A stretch of 64,000 nt of DNA from Rhodoferax lithotrophicus (GCF_019973615.1 NZ_AP024238.1:2542001-2606000), one strand, 5' to 3'. Positions 31,000 to 41,372 are shown, counted from the first letter of the stretch. Notes: a model not told the origin generated them from the letters alone. Program-made: numbers and translations.

Positions 31000-31008
31000 C
31001 ACACACGT

Positions 31009-31851
31009 TTATTCGTTAAATGCAGCACGGCGATATAAAGCAGCTTCATTTGATTGTGAAAACCTTTTTTCAAGCTGTGCAGCTAACTGATTCATAGCCT
31101 CAGCATTATTTAATCGGTTTTCAACTTTGATCCCTAGCCATAGGGACTCAGAATTTGCCAGCTCACTGTTATTTAATCGTCTAATATAAAACTGCGCACG
31201 TACAAAGTCTTTTTTTCGGTAAAGTAAACTGGCTAAGTTGTAACCAGTCACTGGGTTAGCTGCGTCATACTCATATGATTTAAGCAAACTAGCCTCTGCT
31301 TCTGAATACATACCAGTCCTGACCTGACAAAGTCCCTGTGCCATCAGGGTTTTAGCACGTGCACCATACATTGGATTTGCTAGTGCCTGCGAAAAAAACT
31401 GCAACGACTGTTGGTAAAGCGCTTGCTGACACTTTAACCAGCCCAAATTGTGAAGAACATTTGAATCATTAGGCTTATAAGACAGTGCTTTGTTGAAGCT
31501 TTCTTCGGCAAAAGCAAAATCATTAAGCCGCATATAAATCAAACCGCGCATACTGTAGCCATCAGAAAATGTTGGATCAGCAGCAATAGCCTGCTTCAAC
31601 TCATCGAGAGCAATACTTGTTTTACCTTGCTCAAAATAACCCATTGCCAACTCAATACGAATGCGCGCTCTCTTACGTTCATTCGTTTCATCAGACTCGG
31701 TCACGACTTCTGCACGGCCAATAGATGCACCATCTATAGTCGCCTGCGTCGAACATCCAGAACCAAAACCTGCAAAAATACAAACGAACGTCAACAAAAA
31801 CAACCATCGATGAACATTCTGCAAACTTAAGATGCCTGTAAACCGAATCAT
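31009..31851 (-). CDS. pilW: Type IV pilus biogenesis/stability lipoprotein PilW (PilF)
   Basis: A 280-residue TPR lipoprotein needed for assembly or stability of the PilQ secretin in the outer membrane. A signal with lipobox FGSGC near residue 33 precedes about five TPR units ([96 protein letters not shown]). Its start overlaps the rlmN stop by 4 bases. It implies type IV pili, which together with comEC suggests competence capacity. Confidence 0.94.
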   Translation of the reverse strand: MIRFTGILSLQNVHRWLFLLTFVCIFAGFGSGCSTQATIDGASIGRAEVVTESDETNERKRARIRIELAMGYFEQGKTSIALDELKQAIAADPTFSDGYSMRGLIYMRLNDFAFAEESFNKALSYKPNDSNVLHNLGWLKCQQALYQQSLQFFSQALANPMYGARAKTLMAQGLCQVRTGMYSEAEASLLKSYEYDAANPVTGYNLASLLYRKKDFVRAQFYIRRLNNSELANSESLWLGIKVENRLNNAEAMNQLAAQLEKRFSQSNEAALYRRAAFNE

Positions 31852-32996
31852 TGAAGTGACCTTTTGTGAGTGCTATCTTCGCTGACAACAGGATGAATAT
31901 GAATGGTCCTTTGACGAGCCATACGATCAGCCACACGTGTTCGGTCTTTGACATCTCCAGCGAGTTGCCCACAAGCAGCGTCGATATCGTCACCCCGTGT
32001 TTTGCGTACTGTAGTAATGATGCCAGCATCATTCAAAATACGCGCAAAAGACTGAACACGATCCGGTTTTGAACACAATAAACCTGATGCTGGAAACGGA
32101 TTAAAAGGTATCAAGTTGAATTTGCACCATGCGCCAGGATGGGCTTTGATCCTTTGGATCAATTGCTGTGCACATGCATCCGTGTCGTTCACTCCATCAA
32201 GCATGCAGTATTCAAAAGTGATGAAATCACGTGGCGCAAAAGCCAGATAACGGTGGCATGCAGCGATTAATTGGGACAACGGGTATTTCAAATTAAGAGG
32301 AACCAATTGATCCCGTAATGCATCATTTGGTGCATGCAAAGAAACAGCCAAAGCTACAGGACAGTCTTGAGACAGTCGATCCATCATGGGAACAATACCC
32401 GAAGTCGACACCGTCACACGACGGCGGGACAAACCATATCCATGATCATCAAGCATCACCTTCAAAGCAGGAACTAATTCACTGTAGTTCTGCAAAGGTT
32501 CGCCCATTCCCATCATTACCACATTGGAAATAACACGTTCATCGCGGTGCAGATAATTGCGAAGAAAATGTTCCGCATACCAAAGCTGAGCAACTATCTC
32601 CCCGGAAGTCAGATTTCGGCTAAAACCTTGATGACCTGTTGAACAGAAGCGACACCCCACTGCACAACCAGCCTGAGATGAAACGCAAAGTGTTCCACGA
32701 TCATCTTCTGGAATAAATACGGTCTCTATTACATTGCCGTCACCCACATCAAAAAGCCATTTGATCGTTCCATCAATCGAAATGTGCTGAGAGACAACAG
32801 GCATCGCCTTGATGCAAGCCAGTCCCCCTAATTTTTCTCGAAATGACTTGGCCAAGTCACTCATATCTTCGAACTTTTGGACACCTTTTTGATGAATCCA
32901 ACGAAAGAGCTGAACCGCACGAAAACGTTTTTCACCCAGCCGCTCACAATAAACGGCCAAGCTCTCGAGATCAAAATCGAGCAGGTTGACCGTCAT
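31848..32996 (-). CDS. rlmN: 23S rRNA (A2503-C2) / tRNA (A37-C2) methyltransferase RlmN
   Basis: A 382-residue radical-SAM enzyme that methylates C2 of A2503 in 23S rRNA and A37 of some tRNAs. The cluster motif [11 protein letters not shown] (CxxxCxxC) lies in [19 protein letters not shown]. Other family marks are [42 protein letters not shown] and the C-terminal [15 protein letters not shown], which carries the mechanistic cysteine. It begins 7 bases after ndk and overlaps pilW, so it is translated within the operon. Confidence 0.97.
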   Translation of the reverse strand: MTVNLLDFDLESLAVYCERLGEKRFRAVQLFRWIHQKGVQKFEDMSDLAKSFREKLGGLACIKAMPVVSQHISIDGTIKWLFDVGDGNVIETVFIPEDDRGTLCVSSQAGCAVGCRFCSTGHQGFSRNLTSGEIVAQLWYAEHFLRNYLHRDERVISNVVMMGMGEPLQNYSELVPALKVMLDDHGYGLSRRRVTVSTSGIVPMMDRLSQDCPVALAVSLHAPNDALRDQLVPLNLKYPLSQLIAACHRYLAFAPRDFITFEYCMLDGVNDTDACAQQLIQRIKAHPGAWCKFNLIPFNPFPASGLLCSKPDRVQSFARILNDAGIITTVRKTRGDDIDAACGQLAGDVKDRTRVADRMARQRTIHIHPVVSEDSTHKRSLQ

Positions 32997-33003
32997 ATTG
33001 TAA

Positions 33004-33429
33004 TTAACGTGCGTAAACGTTCATGCCGGGGAAGAAGAAGGCAATCTCCACCGCAGCAGTTTCAGGCGCATCAGAACCATGCACCGCATTGGCATCAATA
33101 CTGTCAGCAAAATCAGCACGAATAGTCCCAGATGCTGCTTTTTTAGGATCTGTAGCACCCATAAGCTCACGGTTCTTAGCAATGGCACTTTCCCCCTTAA
33201 GCGCTTGAATCATGACAGGGCCAGAAATCATGAAGTCAACCAAATCCTTGAAGAAAGGACGTTCTTTATGAACTGCGTAAAAAGCTTCGGCTTCGCCGCG
33301 TGACAAGTGAACCATTTTGGCAGCCACAATTTTCAGGCCAGCGGCTTCAAAACGTGCATATATCTGGCCAATAACGTTTTTCGCCACGGCATCTGGCTTG
33401 ATAATTGAAAGAGTGCATTCGATAGTCAT
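33004..33429 (-). CDS. ndk: Nucleoside diphosphate kinase Ndk
   Basis: A 141-residue kinase that equalises NTP and dNTP pools through a phosphohistidine. The core is [21 protein letters not shown], with [22 protein letters not shown] and the active histidine in [20 protein letters not shown]. The ATG at 33429 has GGAGAAAACTT upstream; 15 extra residues in the open frame belong to the promoter region. It is the first gene of the long housekeeping operon. Confidence 0.97.
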   Translation of the reverse strand: MTIECTLSIIKPDAVAKNVIGQIYARFEAAGLKIVAAKMVHLSRGEAEAFYAVHKERPFFKDLVDFMISGPVMIQALKGESAIAKNRELMGATDPKKAASGTIRADFADSIDANAVHGSDAPETAAVEIAFFFPGMNVYAR

Positions 33430-33445
33430 AAGTTTTCTCCTAAAC

Positions 33446-33475
33446 AATACATAGACATTTGACACTTTTGTCAAA
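33446..33475 (-). promoter_or_regulatory. Candidate promoter and palindromic operator ahead of ndk
   Basis: On the minus strand there is a perfect sigma70 -35 box TTGACA (33474-33469) and a weak -10 TGTATT 17 bases on. The -35 lies inside a perfect inverted repeat TTTGACA-CTTT-TGTCAAA (33458-33475). The predicted start would leave a leader of only about 10 bases, with the ribosome site at its very beginning, so the -10 assignment is uncertain. Confidence 0.4.
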
Positions 33476-33558
33476 GCCTTTGATCTTAACCCGAACTGGG
33501 CTCACTTTCACCCATATGCATTTACCGGTAGTTGCAAACAGAGGAATAAGTCAAATGA

Positions 33559-34701
33559 TCATCGATTACGACCTGACATACGTCGGCCGCCACTAGAACC
33601 CGATCCGCCACCTCGTTTTTTTCCAGCCTCTTCCCGTTGTCGCGAAAAACTATCCACACCAATGTAACCCAATGATGTTTTCATCGGGTCAGGCTGAGCC
33701 TGCCCCAGGGATGCAGGTCGAGCGTTAGGACGTTTGCCTCGTATGGGTATGCCAGTGTTACGTGGCCGACGTATGACATTTTCCTTTTTAACATCACCGT
33801 CCTGGATGTCTCCTTCACGCACAGACCGATCATTAACCGCGCGCATTAACAAACCAATGTCTGTTGCATCAAGCTCCATCCAAGAACCCCGCCTCAAACC
33901 ACGTGGTAACACCATGGCTCCATACCGGATGCGAATTAAACGACTCACGGCATGCCCCACAGCTTCGAACATGCGTCGAACCTCACGGTTGCGCCCCTCG
34001 GAGATAGTAACTCGATACCAGCAATTAGAACCTTCACCACCACCATCTTCAATCGAACCGAATTGAGCGATACCGTCACCCAACTGAACACCGGATAGTA
34101 GTCTCTGTTTTTCATCGGGATTGAGTCCTCCCAAAACGCGCACAGCATACTCACGCTGCAACCCAAACCTGGGGTGCATCAAATTGTTGGCTAATTCTCC
34201 TGAACTTGTAAACAGCAACAGTCCCTCCGTATTCAGGTCAAGTCGCCCGACAGATTGCCATTTACCTTGAAAAAGTTTGGGTAACTTACGAAAAACTGTG
34301 GGGCGATTTTGCGGATCATCATGCGTTACAACTTCACCAGCTGGCTTGTGATAGGCAATAACGCGTGCTGGCGGAGGATCAATTCGAAAGCGAATGGGCT
34401 TACCATTGACCTTAACATGATCTCCAAACTGCACCCGCTGACCAATGTGTGCAGGTTCATTGTTAACAGTAATACGTCCTTCAATAATCAGCTGCTCCAT
34501 TTCCAGACGCGAACCCATTCCAGCCTGCGCCAGTACTTTGTGCAATTTTGGTGATTCAGGTTGTGGCAACAGAACCCTTTTCAAAGGAATCGCAATATCT
34601 ATAGACTCCTCGACATCAAACTGACCCGACACAACATCCTCGAAACGGATGGCATCAGAAATAGGCGATACTGACTGCGGGTTATCAGATGAAGTAGTCA
34701 T
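33559..34701 (-). CDS. rluB: 23S rRNA pseudouridine(2605) synthase RluB
   Basis: A 380-residue pseudouridine synthase of the RsuA/RluB group. An S4 domain ([29 protein letters not shown]) precedes the catalytic domain with [13 protein letters not shown], the catalytic Asp in [16 protein letters not shown], and [27 protein letters not shown] long N-terminal extension (about 50 residues) and a basic Gly/Arg-rich C-terminal tail ([20 protein letters not shown]) flank the core, as is usual in betaproteobacteria. The start overlaps scpB by 4 bases. Confidence 0.94.
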   Translation of the reverse strand: MTTSSDNPQSVSPISDAIRFEDVVSGQFDVEESIDIAIPLKRVLLPQPESPKLHKVLAQAGMGSRLEMEQLIIEGRITVNNEPAHIGQRVQFGDHVKVNGKPIRFRIDPPPARVIAYHKPAGEVVTHDDPQNRPTVFRKLPKLFQGKWQSVGRLDLNTEGLLLFTSSGELANNLMHPRFGLQREYAVRVLGGLNPDEKQRLLSGVQLGDGIAQFGSIEDGGGEGSNCWYRVTISEGRNREVRRMFEAVGHAVSRLIRIRYGAMVLPRGLRRGSWMELDATDIGLLMRAVNDRSVREGDIQDGDVKKENVIRRPRNTGIPIRGKRPNARPASLGQAQPDPMKTSLGYIGVDSFSRQREEAGKKRGGGSGSSGGRRMSGRNR

Positions 34702-35381
34702 GTTTGATCCCCTAATAGGGACACTTGTTGGTTAGCAATATCTGAAGAACTGTCTTCAGACCTTTTAATATCCGATGCCATCGTGGAACGCTGGCTGCCG
34801 CTTTGCGGTGCATCAAGACCCCGCTCAGAATCAGCATTCAGAAACACATCAAACGTTTCCAATGCCATTGTTGGTGAATCTAAAAGCGGCAATTGATCCA
34901 GAGAGTCGAGTTTCAAATCATCAAGAAAATGTCGGGTTGTTGCAAACAAAGCAGGTCGGCCAACCGTATCACGATGACCGATGACTTCAATCCAACCTCG
35001 ATCTTCAAGTTGCTTGATTGTCAGCGAATTGACGGTCACACCTCTGATATCTTCAATGTCACCACGTGTCACAGGTTGCCGATAAGCGATGATAGCTAAG
35101 GTTTCAAGAGTAGCTCTGGCATACCGTGGTGGTTTTTCCGGATGCAACCGATCCAGATACACCCGCATTTCCGGTCGACTTTGAAAGCGCCAGCCGCTAG
35201 ACAAAGTTACCAATTCAACTCCACTATTTGACCACTCATTCTGCAAATCTGACAGAAGAACCCGAATCGCATCAGTCGAAATTTCTTCACCCAACAACGT
35301 GCGCATATCACTTATCGCCACAGGTTGTTGCGTACAAAGAAGTGCCGTCTCAAGGACGCGCTTGGCATCCAGCGTATTCAT
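34698..35381 (-). CDS. scpB: Segregation and condensation protein ScpB
   Basis: A 227-residue winged-helix protein that joins ScpA and SMC or acts in related condensin complexes. It shows [23 protein letters not shown] at the N-terminus, and the central [64 protein letters not shown], the most conserved part of the family. The C-terminus is Ser/Asp-rich and variable. scpA is not adjacent. It precedes rluB with an ATGA overlap. Confidence 0.95.
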   Translation of the reverse strand: MNTLDAKRVLETALLCTQQPVAISDMRTLLGEEISTDAIRVLLSDLQNEWSNSGVELVTLSSGWRFQSRPEMRVYLDRLHPEKPPRYARATLETLAIIAYRQPVTRGDIEDIRGVTVNSLTIKQLEDRGWIEVIGHRDTVGRPALFATTRHFLDDLKLDSLDQLPLLDSPTMALETFDVFLNADSERGLDAPQSGSQRSTMASDIKRSEDSSSDIANQQVSLLGDQT

Positions 35382-35455
35382 GGTTCACCATGTAAAAAGG
35401 CACAAAGAAGTGCCAAAGAGATTGGAGTGGTGCCTAAGGGCAAGCAAGTACACCC

Positions 35456-36505
35456 TCAGTTCTTAGCTGAGCTTAATTTGGTGTTCATCTGCGAAATATG
35501 CTGATTGTACTGGAGACCCCAACAATCAAGCGCTTGCGAAAAATCGATGGGCAACTGAGTCGTAAATCTCAACGATTCAGCTGTCACAGGATGTAAAAAA
35601 GCCAAATGAAATGCATGTAGCGCCTGACGCTGCATGCCTGCTGCAATCATCCCGCCATAGCTCGAGTCAGCCACCAATGGATGTGACAATGATGCCATAT
35701 GAACCCTGATTTGATGTGTCCTTCCCGTGTGCAAAGTGCATTTGACTAAGCAACCATGTGCACCATTGGCGAGCAAGTCTACGTCGGTTTGTGCAGTTTT
35801 CCCTGTGTGCAAATCGAGGTCGACCACCGCCATACGGAGCCTGTTGCCTGGGTCTCGGCCAATTGGTGCATTTACCTCCCGATGCGGCCCACCTAACCAT
35901 CTGCCATGGGCCAAAGCTAGATATTGGCGCTTTACATCCCTTGCGGCAATCGCCTTGATCAAGGCATCCATAACACTTCTTTTTCGAGCCACCACCATCA
36001 AACCACTGGTGTCTTTATCAAGTCGGTGAACTATTCCGGCACGTGGCAAATTGAAAGCTTGCGAATCAAATCCCAGTAAACCATTCATCAAAGTACCACG
36101 CCAGTTACCTGGTGCCGGGTGAACGACCAAGCCTGCAGGCTTGTTGATAACCATCAAATGCTCATCAATATAAACTATATCAAGGCTCATATTTTCAGCC
36201 TTGAACGCTTGACTTTGAGGCGTAGGCCTGAGTTCAATGTAACCCAACTCAAAAGCTTTGATTTTTTGGGACGGTTTACGAGCGACTTGACCATTGACAC
36301 GGACAAACCCCAACTCAACTAATTGCTGCAAGTAGCTTCTGGAAAATTCTGGCACGATGTCCACCAAGGCATGATCAAGTCGCATACCATGCTGAGCCAC
36401 GGAAAAACTAAACTGGCGAATTTCCGCATCACCTTGTGATTCGACCAAAGGGTCAACATCTTCACCCTCTAGGGCCGCCGATATAATTGTTTTGGTGTTT
36501 TCCAA
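35456..36505 (-). CDS. rluD: 23S rRNA pseudouridine(1911/1915/1917) synthase RluD
   Basis: A 349-residue pseudouridine synthase acting on helix 69 of 23S rRNA. An S4 domain (RLDHALVDIVPEFSRSYLQQLVELGFVRVNG) leads to the catalytic core: LMVINKPAGLVVHPAPGNWRGTLMNGLL, the catalytic Asp in AGIVHRLDKDTSGLMVVA, and CTLHTGRTHQIRVHMASLSHPLVADSSYGG. It starts at TTG with AAGGA about 9 bases upstream; that ribosome site lies within the start region of the divergent bamD. Starts further in are possible because the first 30 residues are poorly conserved. Confidence 0.94.
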   Translation of the reverse strand: MENTKTIISAALEGEDVDPLVESQGDAEIRQFSFSVAQHGMRLDHALVDIVPEFSRSYLQQLVELGFVRVNGQVARKPSQKIKAFELGYIELRPTPQSQAFKAENMSLDIVYIDEHLMVINKPAGLVVHPAPGNWRGTLMNGLLGFDSQAFNLPRAGIVHRLDKDTSGLMVVARKRSVMDALIKAIAARDVKRQYLALAHGRWLGGPHREVNAPIGRDPGNRLRMAVVDLDLHTGKTAQTDVDLLANGAHGCLVKCTLHTGRTHQIRVHMASLSHPLVADSSYGGMIAAGMQRQALHAFHLAFLHPVTAESLRFTTQLPIDFSQALDCWGLQYNQHISQMNTKLSSAKN

Positions 36506-36519
36506 GAAAGCTATTCCTT

Positions 36520-37323
36520 ATGCCAAGTTTTAAATTATCCGTTGTATACGCCTGTGTGTTGGCATGTGGGGCTTTATTAAATGGTTGCTCTTCCACGCCC
36601 AAGGACCCCACCACTGGCTGGAGCCCGAATAAAATTTATGCAGAGGCTAAAGACGAGCTCAACACGGGTGCCTATGACAAGGCTGTTCCTTTATTTGAAA
36701 AACTTGAAGGTAGAGCAGCAGGTACCCCGCTTGCGCAACAAGCTCAAATAGACAAGGCGTATGCACACTACAAAGCTGGTGAGCCGGCTCTTGCCATTGC
36801 AACACTTGATCGATTCATGAAGTTGCATCCTGCAAGCCCAGCTATCGATTACGCCCTGTACCTTAAAGGCATCATCAATTTCAACGATGACTTAGGTATG
36901 TTTTCAGGTTTAACGCGACAGGATTTAGCTGAACGTGACCAAAAAGCGGCTAAGGATTCATTTGAATCTTTCAAGGAACTGGTGACTCGGTTTCCCGATT
37001 CCCGCTATGCACCAGATGCTTCATCGCGAATGAATTACATCGTCAATTCACTGGCTCAGTCTGAAGTTCACGTTGCACGCTACTATTTTCAACGTGGTGC
37101 ATATCTGGCAGCCATCAACCGGGCGCAAACTGCCGTTCGTGACTATTCTGGGGTTCCCGCACAAGAGGAAGCGTTGTTCATTATGGTCAAGTCGTACGAT
37201 GCACTGGGCATGAGTGATTTGCGTGACGACTCGCAACGCATCCTGACGAAAAATTACCCCCAAACCCACTATCTTTCACAGGGCTTCAAATCTAGAAATG
37301 ATCCCTGGTGGAAGATCTGGTGA
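36520..37323 (+). CDS. bamD: Outer membrane assembly lipoprotein BamD
   Basis: A 267-residue essential BAM-complex lipoprotein. The signal ends with lipobox LLNGC at about 18-22, followed by five TPR-like repeats (IYAEAKDELNTGAYDKAVPLFEKLE, AQIDKAYAHYKAGEPALAIATLDRFMKLHP, YALYLKGIINFND, DLAERDQKAAKDSFESFKELVTRFPDSRYAPDA, ARYYFQRGAYLAAINRAQTAVRDY). Start at 36520; an upstream extension overlaps the divergent rluD start. The bamD-rluD head-to-head pair is conserved in proteobacteria. Confidence 0.96.
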   Translation: MPSFKLSVVYACVLACGALLNGCSSTPKDPTTGWSPNKIYAEAKDELNTGAYDKAVPLFEKLEGRAAGTPLAQQAQIDKAYAHYKAGEPALAIATLDRFMKLHPASPAIDYALYLKGIINFNDDLGMFSGLTRQDLAERDQKAAKDSFESFKELVTRFPDSRYAPDASSRMNYIVNSLAQSEVHVARYYFQRGAYLAAINRAQTAVRDYSGVPAQEEALFIMVKSYDALGMSDLRDDSQRILTKNYPQTHYLSQGFKSRNDPWWKIW

Positions 37324-37327
37324 ATTG

Positions 37328-38092
37328 ATGAAAACCAAGGGTTACCGGCTGAATGCAGCCACAGGTATTCACAAAGGTGACCGGGACTATCAGCAAGACC
37401 AGGTGACATTGCTCAGTCATCCACGAGCCAAAGGATGTATCCTGGCAGTATTGGCGGATGGCATGGGTGGCCGTAGTGGGGGGCGAAAAGCTTCTGACCA
37501 AGTTATGCTGACGGCTCAACAATTATTTGAACGTTACTCACCCGAAACAGACGACCCCATTGCAACACTTAAGCAACTGGTGTTGGAAGCACATACTGTC
37601 ATTAAGCTCACGGCCATCTCTTCCGAAGAGGAACCCCATAGCACGGTTGCAACCTATTTGATCAACCCTGGTGGCGATTGTTATTGGGCGCACGCCGGAG
37701 ACTCTCGTATTTATCATTTTCATGGAAACCAATTAGTCAAACGCACATTGGATCACTCTTATGTTCAAACGCTGGTTAACCGTGGTGAACTGACAGCAGA
37801 AGAGGCCAACTTTCACCCGCAATCCAACATTTTGACGGGGTGTCTGGGTACGGATGATGAGCCCAAAATTGATACCCACTTTATTACTCGCATGAAGATA
37901 GGAGACTCTCTGATGGCGTGTAGTGATGGGGTTTGGCACTACTTTAATGAAACAGAGCTAGGCTCCGTGCTGCTCTCACTTTCGCCACGTGAGGCCAGCG
38001 AGTTTTTAATCGACAAAGCCCGGTCACGAGCCAAAGGAAGCGGGGACAACCTGTCTTTGGTTATCGTCAAGTTTGATCCCTTGCTGAGATGA
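37328..38092 (+). CDS. PP2C-type serine/threonine protein phosphatase
   Basis: A 254-residue metal-dependent phosphatase. Motifs: GDRDYQQDQ (motif 1), LAVLADGMGGRSGGRKAS (motif 2, metal Asp), YWAHAGDSRIYHF (motif 8 region), GDSLMACSDGVWHYF and KGSGDNLSLVIV (metal Asp). It is cytoplasmic, with no fused domain. Such proteins usually act with Hanks-type kinases or as partners of anti-sigma systems; no kinase gene is in the window. The ATG at 37328 is preceded by GGTGA and lies 4 bases after the bamD stop, so the two genes form one transcript. Confidence 0.92.
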   Translation: MKTKGYRLNAATGIHKGDRDYQQDQVTLLSHPRAKGCILAVLADGMGGRSGGRKASDQVMLTAQQLFERYSPETDDPIATLKQLVLEAHTVIKLTAISSEEEPHSTVATYLINPGGDCYWAHAGDSRIYHFHGNQLVKRTLDHSYVQTLVNRGELTAEEANFHPQSNILTGCLGTDDEPKIDTHFITRMKIGDSLMACSDGVWHYFNETELGSVLLSLSPREASEFLIDKARSRAKGSGDNLSLVIVKFDPLLR

Positions 38093-38161
38093 TCCTGTTT
38101 TGAAAACTGCAGAGTTGGCACACAAGCCTATGCTTCTAAAATTTTTGTGCTACTCATAGTT

Positions 38162-38773
38162 TCACTGGGCAGGTAATGGAAGTGGCTTGACCAAGCGCTG
38201 ATCCTTTTCGTTCAAACTTTTGACTTTATCTGCCTTACGCTGCAGGGATTGCTGAACCTTTTCATCGTAAATTTGTTGTTGTCGAGTAGTTTCGGCAGAA
38301 GTGAGGCCATGCGCATCAGATTTATCAACCTCTTTCGACTTTAAATCTGTACGAAGCGCTGAGGATTTTTTTTCAACACTGCGTTGTTGACGATCATTGG
38401 CTTCCTGCAAAGCCTGCTGGCGCTCTTTCGCCAATTCTTGTTGTCGTTCAGGCGTGACATTGCTCTCAATGCGGTTGATCTCAGCCACCGCCTTGGTCTG
38501 TCGATCCAAATCGTTCAGAATAACTTCCTGACGACGCAACTCATCCATGGCGACACGGCGAACATGGCGGGCTTCGCGCAAACAATCGGTGACAGCAAAA
38601 CGATCAAAACATACTTGTTGAGCTTTTGAAAAATTCGATTCATGTATTGCTCGTTGAGCAGCAATACGCGCTCTTTGCGCTGTCACATCAAAAGTTGTAT
38701 CCGCTACGTCAGAAGCTTGGGTGGTAAAAGCTATCCACAGGCCCAATTGGACAAGGATACGAAAAAGAGTCAT
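38162..38773 (-). CDS. Secreted helical protein of unknown function, coupled to zapE
   Basis: A 203-residue protein with a Sec signal (LFRILVQLGLWIAFTTQAS) and then an almost entirely helical, Gln/Arg/Lys-rich body. A cysteine pair sits in VCFDRFAVTDCLREARHVRR, conserved-looking and probably disulfide-bonded in the periplasm, followed by MDELRRQEVILNDLDRQ. Two coiled-coil stretches follow (ERQQELAKERQQALQEANDR, LQRKADKVKSLNEKDQRL). I believe it belongs to a betaproteobacterial family of hypothetical proteins. Its start overlaps the zapE stop in ATGA. No function can be assigned. Confidence 0.78.
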   Translation of the reverse strand: MTLFRILVQLGLWIAFTTQASDVADTTFDVTAQRARIAAQRAIHESNFSKAQQVCFDRFAVTDCLREARHVRRVAMDELRRQEVILNDLDRQTKAVAEINRIESNVTPERQQELAKERQQALQEANDRQQRSVEKKSSALRTDLKSKEVDKSDAHGLTSAETTRQQQIYDEKVQQSLQRKADKVKSLNEKDQRLVKPLPLPAQ

Positions 38774-39870
38774 GTCGACAAGCTCGTGTCAACATCTCTG
38801 CGGTCAAGCGCCAAAAATTCAGCGGACTGCATTTCATGAATGCGCGACACCGTGCGTACAAATTCATTGGCCATCAAACCCTCCGTATACAGCAGAGGGG
38901 CACTCACCTCGGCCGACATGATCAATTTGACCCTGCGATCATAGAGCACGTCAATCAACCAAGTAAAACGCCGCGCCTCGGAGGACATGCGTGGTGCCAT
39001 TTGCGGTACATTGCTAAGTAATACAGTGTGAAACTGCGTGGCAATTTCCAGATAGTCGTTTTGGGAACGAGGCCCACCACACAAAGCTTTGAAATCAAAC
39101 CACACCAAACCACCAGCCTTGCGAAGTGCATAAATTTTCCGAGCTTCGATCTGCAGCACTGGATCTTCATCCTGACTTTCAGCCAAACGCTCAAATGCAT
39201 CTTTCATGGCCGCTTCAGATGTTTCCCCTAATGGGGTGTGATACAACTCCAGCTGTGCCAGAGTTTGGCCGCGATAGTCTGTTCCATTGTCCACATTGAT
39301 CACATGGAAATGCTTCTTCAATAATGCAATGGCAGGCAAAAATCGGTCGCGATTCAAACCATGGAGGTATAAATCATCAGGCTTGAAATTGGAAGTTGTT
39401 ACCAAGCCCACACCTTCAGCAAACAAAGCGTTCAGCAAGCGGTTCAAAATCATGGCATCGGTTATATCCGATACATGGAACTCATCAAAACAGATTAATC
39501 GGTACTTTTCAGCGATACGCTTGGCCAACCGATCCAGCGGATTGACAGTGCCTTGCAAATTGGCAAGTTCACGGTGAACCTCGCGCATAAACTCATGAAA
39601 ATGCAAGCGTGTTTTGCGCTTGAGTGGTACCGCGCTGAAAAAACAATCCATCAAAAAACTCTTGCCCCGCCCTACCCCGCCATACATATACACGCCACGC
39701 GGTATAGGAGGACGGTTGATCAGCTTTTTGATGACATTGGAACGTTGCTCACGATACTTTGACCATTCTCGCGCGCAGCTCTCCAGAACCTGCACCGCTC
39801 GCAACTGCGCTGGGTCAGCACTGTAACCGCGAGCTGCAAGCTCATCCTGGTAGATTTTTCGAACTGTCAC
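38770..39870 (-). CDS. zapE: Cell division ATPase ZapE (AFG1 family)
   Basis: A 366-residue AAA+ protein that interacts with FtsZ and destabilises Z-ring bundles during constriction; homologues in mitochondria are AFG1/LACE1. Walker A GGVGRGKSFLMDCFF, Walker B RLICFDEFHVSDITDAMIL, sensor region LVTTSNFKPDDLYLHGLNRDRFLPAI and WLIDVLYDRRVKLIMSAEV. It starts at GTG. The following secreted protein is coupled to it, and lpdA with an intergenic repeat lies upstream. Confidence 0.93.
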   Translation of the reverse strand: MTVRKIYQDELAARGYSADPAQLRAVQVLESCAREWSKYREQRSNVIKKLINRPPIPRGVYMYGGVGRGKSFLMDCFFSAVPLKRKTRLHFHEFMREVHRELANLQGTVNPLDRLAKRIAEKYRLICFDEFHVSDITDAMILNRLLNALFAEGVGLVTTSNFKPDDLYLHGLNRDRFLPAIALLKKHFHVINVDNGTDYRGQTLAQLELYHTPLGETSEAAMKDAFERLAESQDEDPVLQIEARKIYALRKAGGLVWFDFKALCGGPRSQNDYLEIATQFHTVLLSNVPQMAPRMSSEARRFTWLIDVLYDRRVKLIMSAEVSAPLLYTEGLMANEFVRTVSRIHEMQSAEFLALDRRDVDTSLST

Positions 39871-39890
39871 AAATACTCACTTACTCTGTT

Positions 39891-39938
39891 TATAGTAGCT
39901 ACTAGCGCTTAGTCTATGAGCGCTAGAGGCACTTTTCA
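39891..39938 (+). repeat. Palindromic interspersed repeat, copy after lpdA
   Basis: TAGTAGCTACTAGCGCT, a 9-base loop, then AGCGCTAGAGGCACTTTT. The stem CTAGCGCT/AGCGCTAG is a perfect 8 bases (39902-39909 and 39919-39926). It is the cleanest copy in the window and lies just downstream of the lpdA stop. Confidence 0.8.
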
Positions 39939-39944
39939 TATAAA

Positions 39945-41372
39945 TCAGAAATTCAACGTGCGTTTATCAACAGCCAGAGCAGCTTCTTTGGTAGATTCAC
40001 TCAGGGAGGGATGTGCATGGCAAACACGGGCGATATCCTCGCTGCTGGCACGGAACTCCATAGCCAGCACACACTCAGCAATCAGTTCACTGGCCATTGG
40101 GCCAACAATGTGCACACCCAGAATTTCATCAGTTGTGGCATCAGCCAGCATCTTCACCATACCCGTCGTATCACCCAAAGCTCGTGCACGGCCATTGGCC
40201 AGGAACGGGAAAGTACCCGACTTATACGCCACGCCATCAGTTTTCAGCTGCTGCTCTGTGCGGCCAACCCAAGCAATCTCGGGGCTGGTGTAAATCACCC
40301 ATGGGATAGTGTTGAAGTTGACATGCCCATGCTGACCCGCAATACGCTCAGCCACGGCAACACCCTCTTCTTCGGCTTTATGAGCCAGCATCGGGCCACG
40401 CACGACATCACCAACTGCCCAGACACCAGGAAGGTTGGTTCGACAATCACCGTCCACCACAATCGCGCCACGCTCATCAACCTTCAGCCCCACGGCTTCA
40501 ACATTCAGACCAATGGTGTTGGGCACACGACCAATAGACACAATCAGTTTGTCCACTTCAAGTGTTTGGGCTTCACCCTTGGCATTCGTCCAAGCCACAT
40601 TCACACTCTTTTTGCCAACTTTGATTTCACCAACCTTGACACCCAATTCAATTTTTAAACCTTGCTTGTCAAAAGCTTTTTTGGCTTCTTTGGCAATTTG
40701 CTGGTCCACCGCGCCCAAAAAGTCTGGCAAACCTTCCAAAATAGTCACTTCTGCACCTAAACGACGCCACACCGAACCCATTTCAAGGCCAATCACCCCT
40801 GAACCAATCAAGCCCAGCTTTTTAGGCACCGAAGTCATGGCCAGTGCGCCCTCATTGGACAAGACCATGGATTCATCAAATGGCGTACCAGGCAAGGCAC
40901 GGGCATTTGAACCAGTGGCCACAATAATTTGCTGGCCCAGCAGTGTCTCTTCAGAAGTTCCTGCCACCTTGATTTCATAGCCACCATCCACCGCTTTGAC
41001 AAATGATGCGCGGCCATGGAAGAAGCTCACCTTGTTCTTTTTGAACAAGTACAAGATGCCGTCATTATTTTGTTTAACCACCCCATCCTTGCGTGCCACC
41101 ATCTTGGCAGCATCCATACTCAGACCTTTGACCTCGATGCCATGATCACCAAAGTGGTGGCTGACTTGCTCAAAATGCTCACTCGATTGAAGCAATGCCT
41201 TGCTAGGAATACAGCCGACATTGGTACAGGTTCCACCAGGTGCGGGACCACCCTTGGCATTTTTCCATTCATCCACACAGGCCACATTCTTGCCCAACTG
41301 GGCTGCACGAATAGCCGCAATGTAGCCACCCGGGCCACCACCGATCACGATCACGTCAAATTGCTTGCTCAT
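39945..41372 (-). CDS. lpdA: Dihydrolipoyl dehydrogenase (E3 of 2-oxoglutarate dehydrogenase)
   Basis: A 475-residue FAD-disulfide oxidoreductase that reoxidises dihydrolipoamide with NAD. FAD motif [19 protein letters not shown], redox disulfide [19 protein letters not shown] motif [18 protein letters not shown]-contacting [22 protein letters not shown] and the active histidine in [11 protein letters not shown]. It is third in the odhA-odhB-lpdA run, which supports a role in the 2-oxoglutarate complex. A strong terminator separates it from odhB. Confidence 0.97.
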   Translation of the reverse strand: MSKQFDVIVIGGGPGGYIAAIRAAQLGKNVACVDEWKNAKGGPAPGGTCTNVGCIPSKALLQSSEHFEQVSHHFGDHGIEVKGLSMDAAKMVARKDGVVKQNNDGILYLFKKNKVSFFHGRASFVKAVDGGYEIKVAGTSEETLLGQQIIVATGSNARALPGTPFDESMVLSNEGALAMTSVPKKLGLIGSGVIGLEMGSVWRRLGAEVTILEGLPDFLGAVDQQIAKEAKKAFDKQGLKIELGVKVGEIKVGKKSVNVAWTNAKGEAQTLEVDKLIVSIGRVPNTIGLNVEAVGLKVDERGAIVVDGDCRTNLPGVWAVGDVVRGPMLAHKAEEEGVAVAERIAGQHGHVNFNTIPWVIYTSPEIAWVGRTEQQLKTDGVAYKSGTFPFLANGRARALGDTTGMVKMLADATTDEILGVHIVGPMASELIAECVLAMEFRASSEDIARVCHAHPSLSESTKEAALAVDKRTLNF

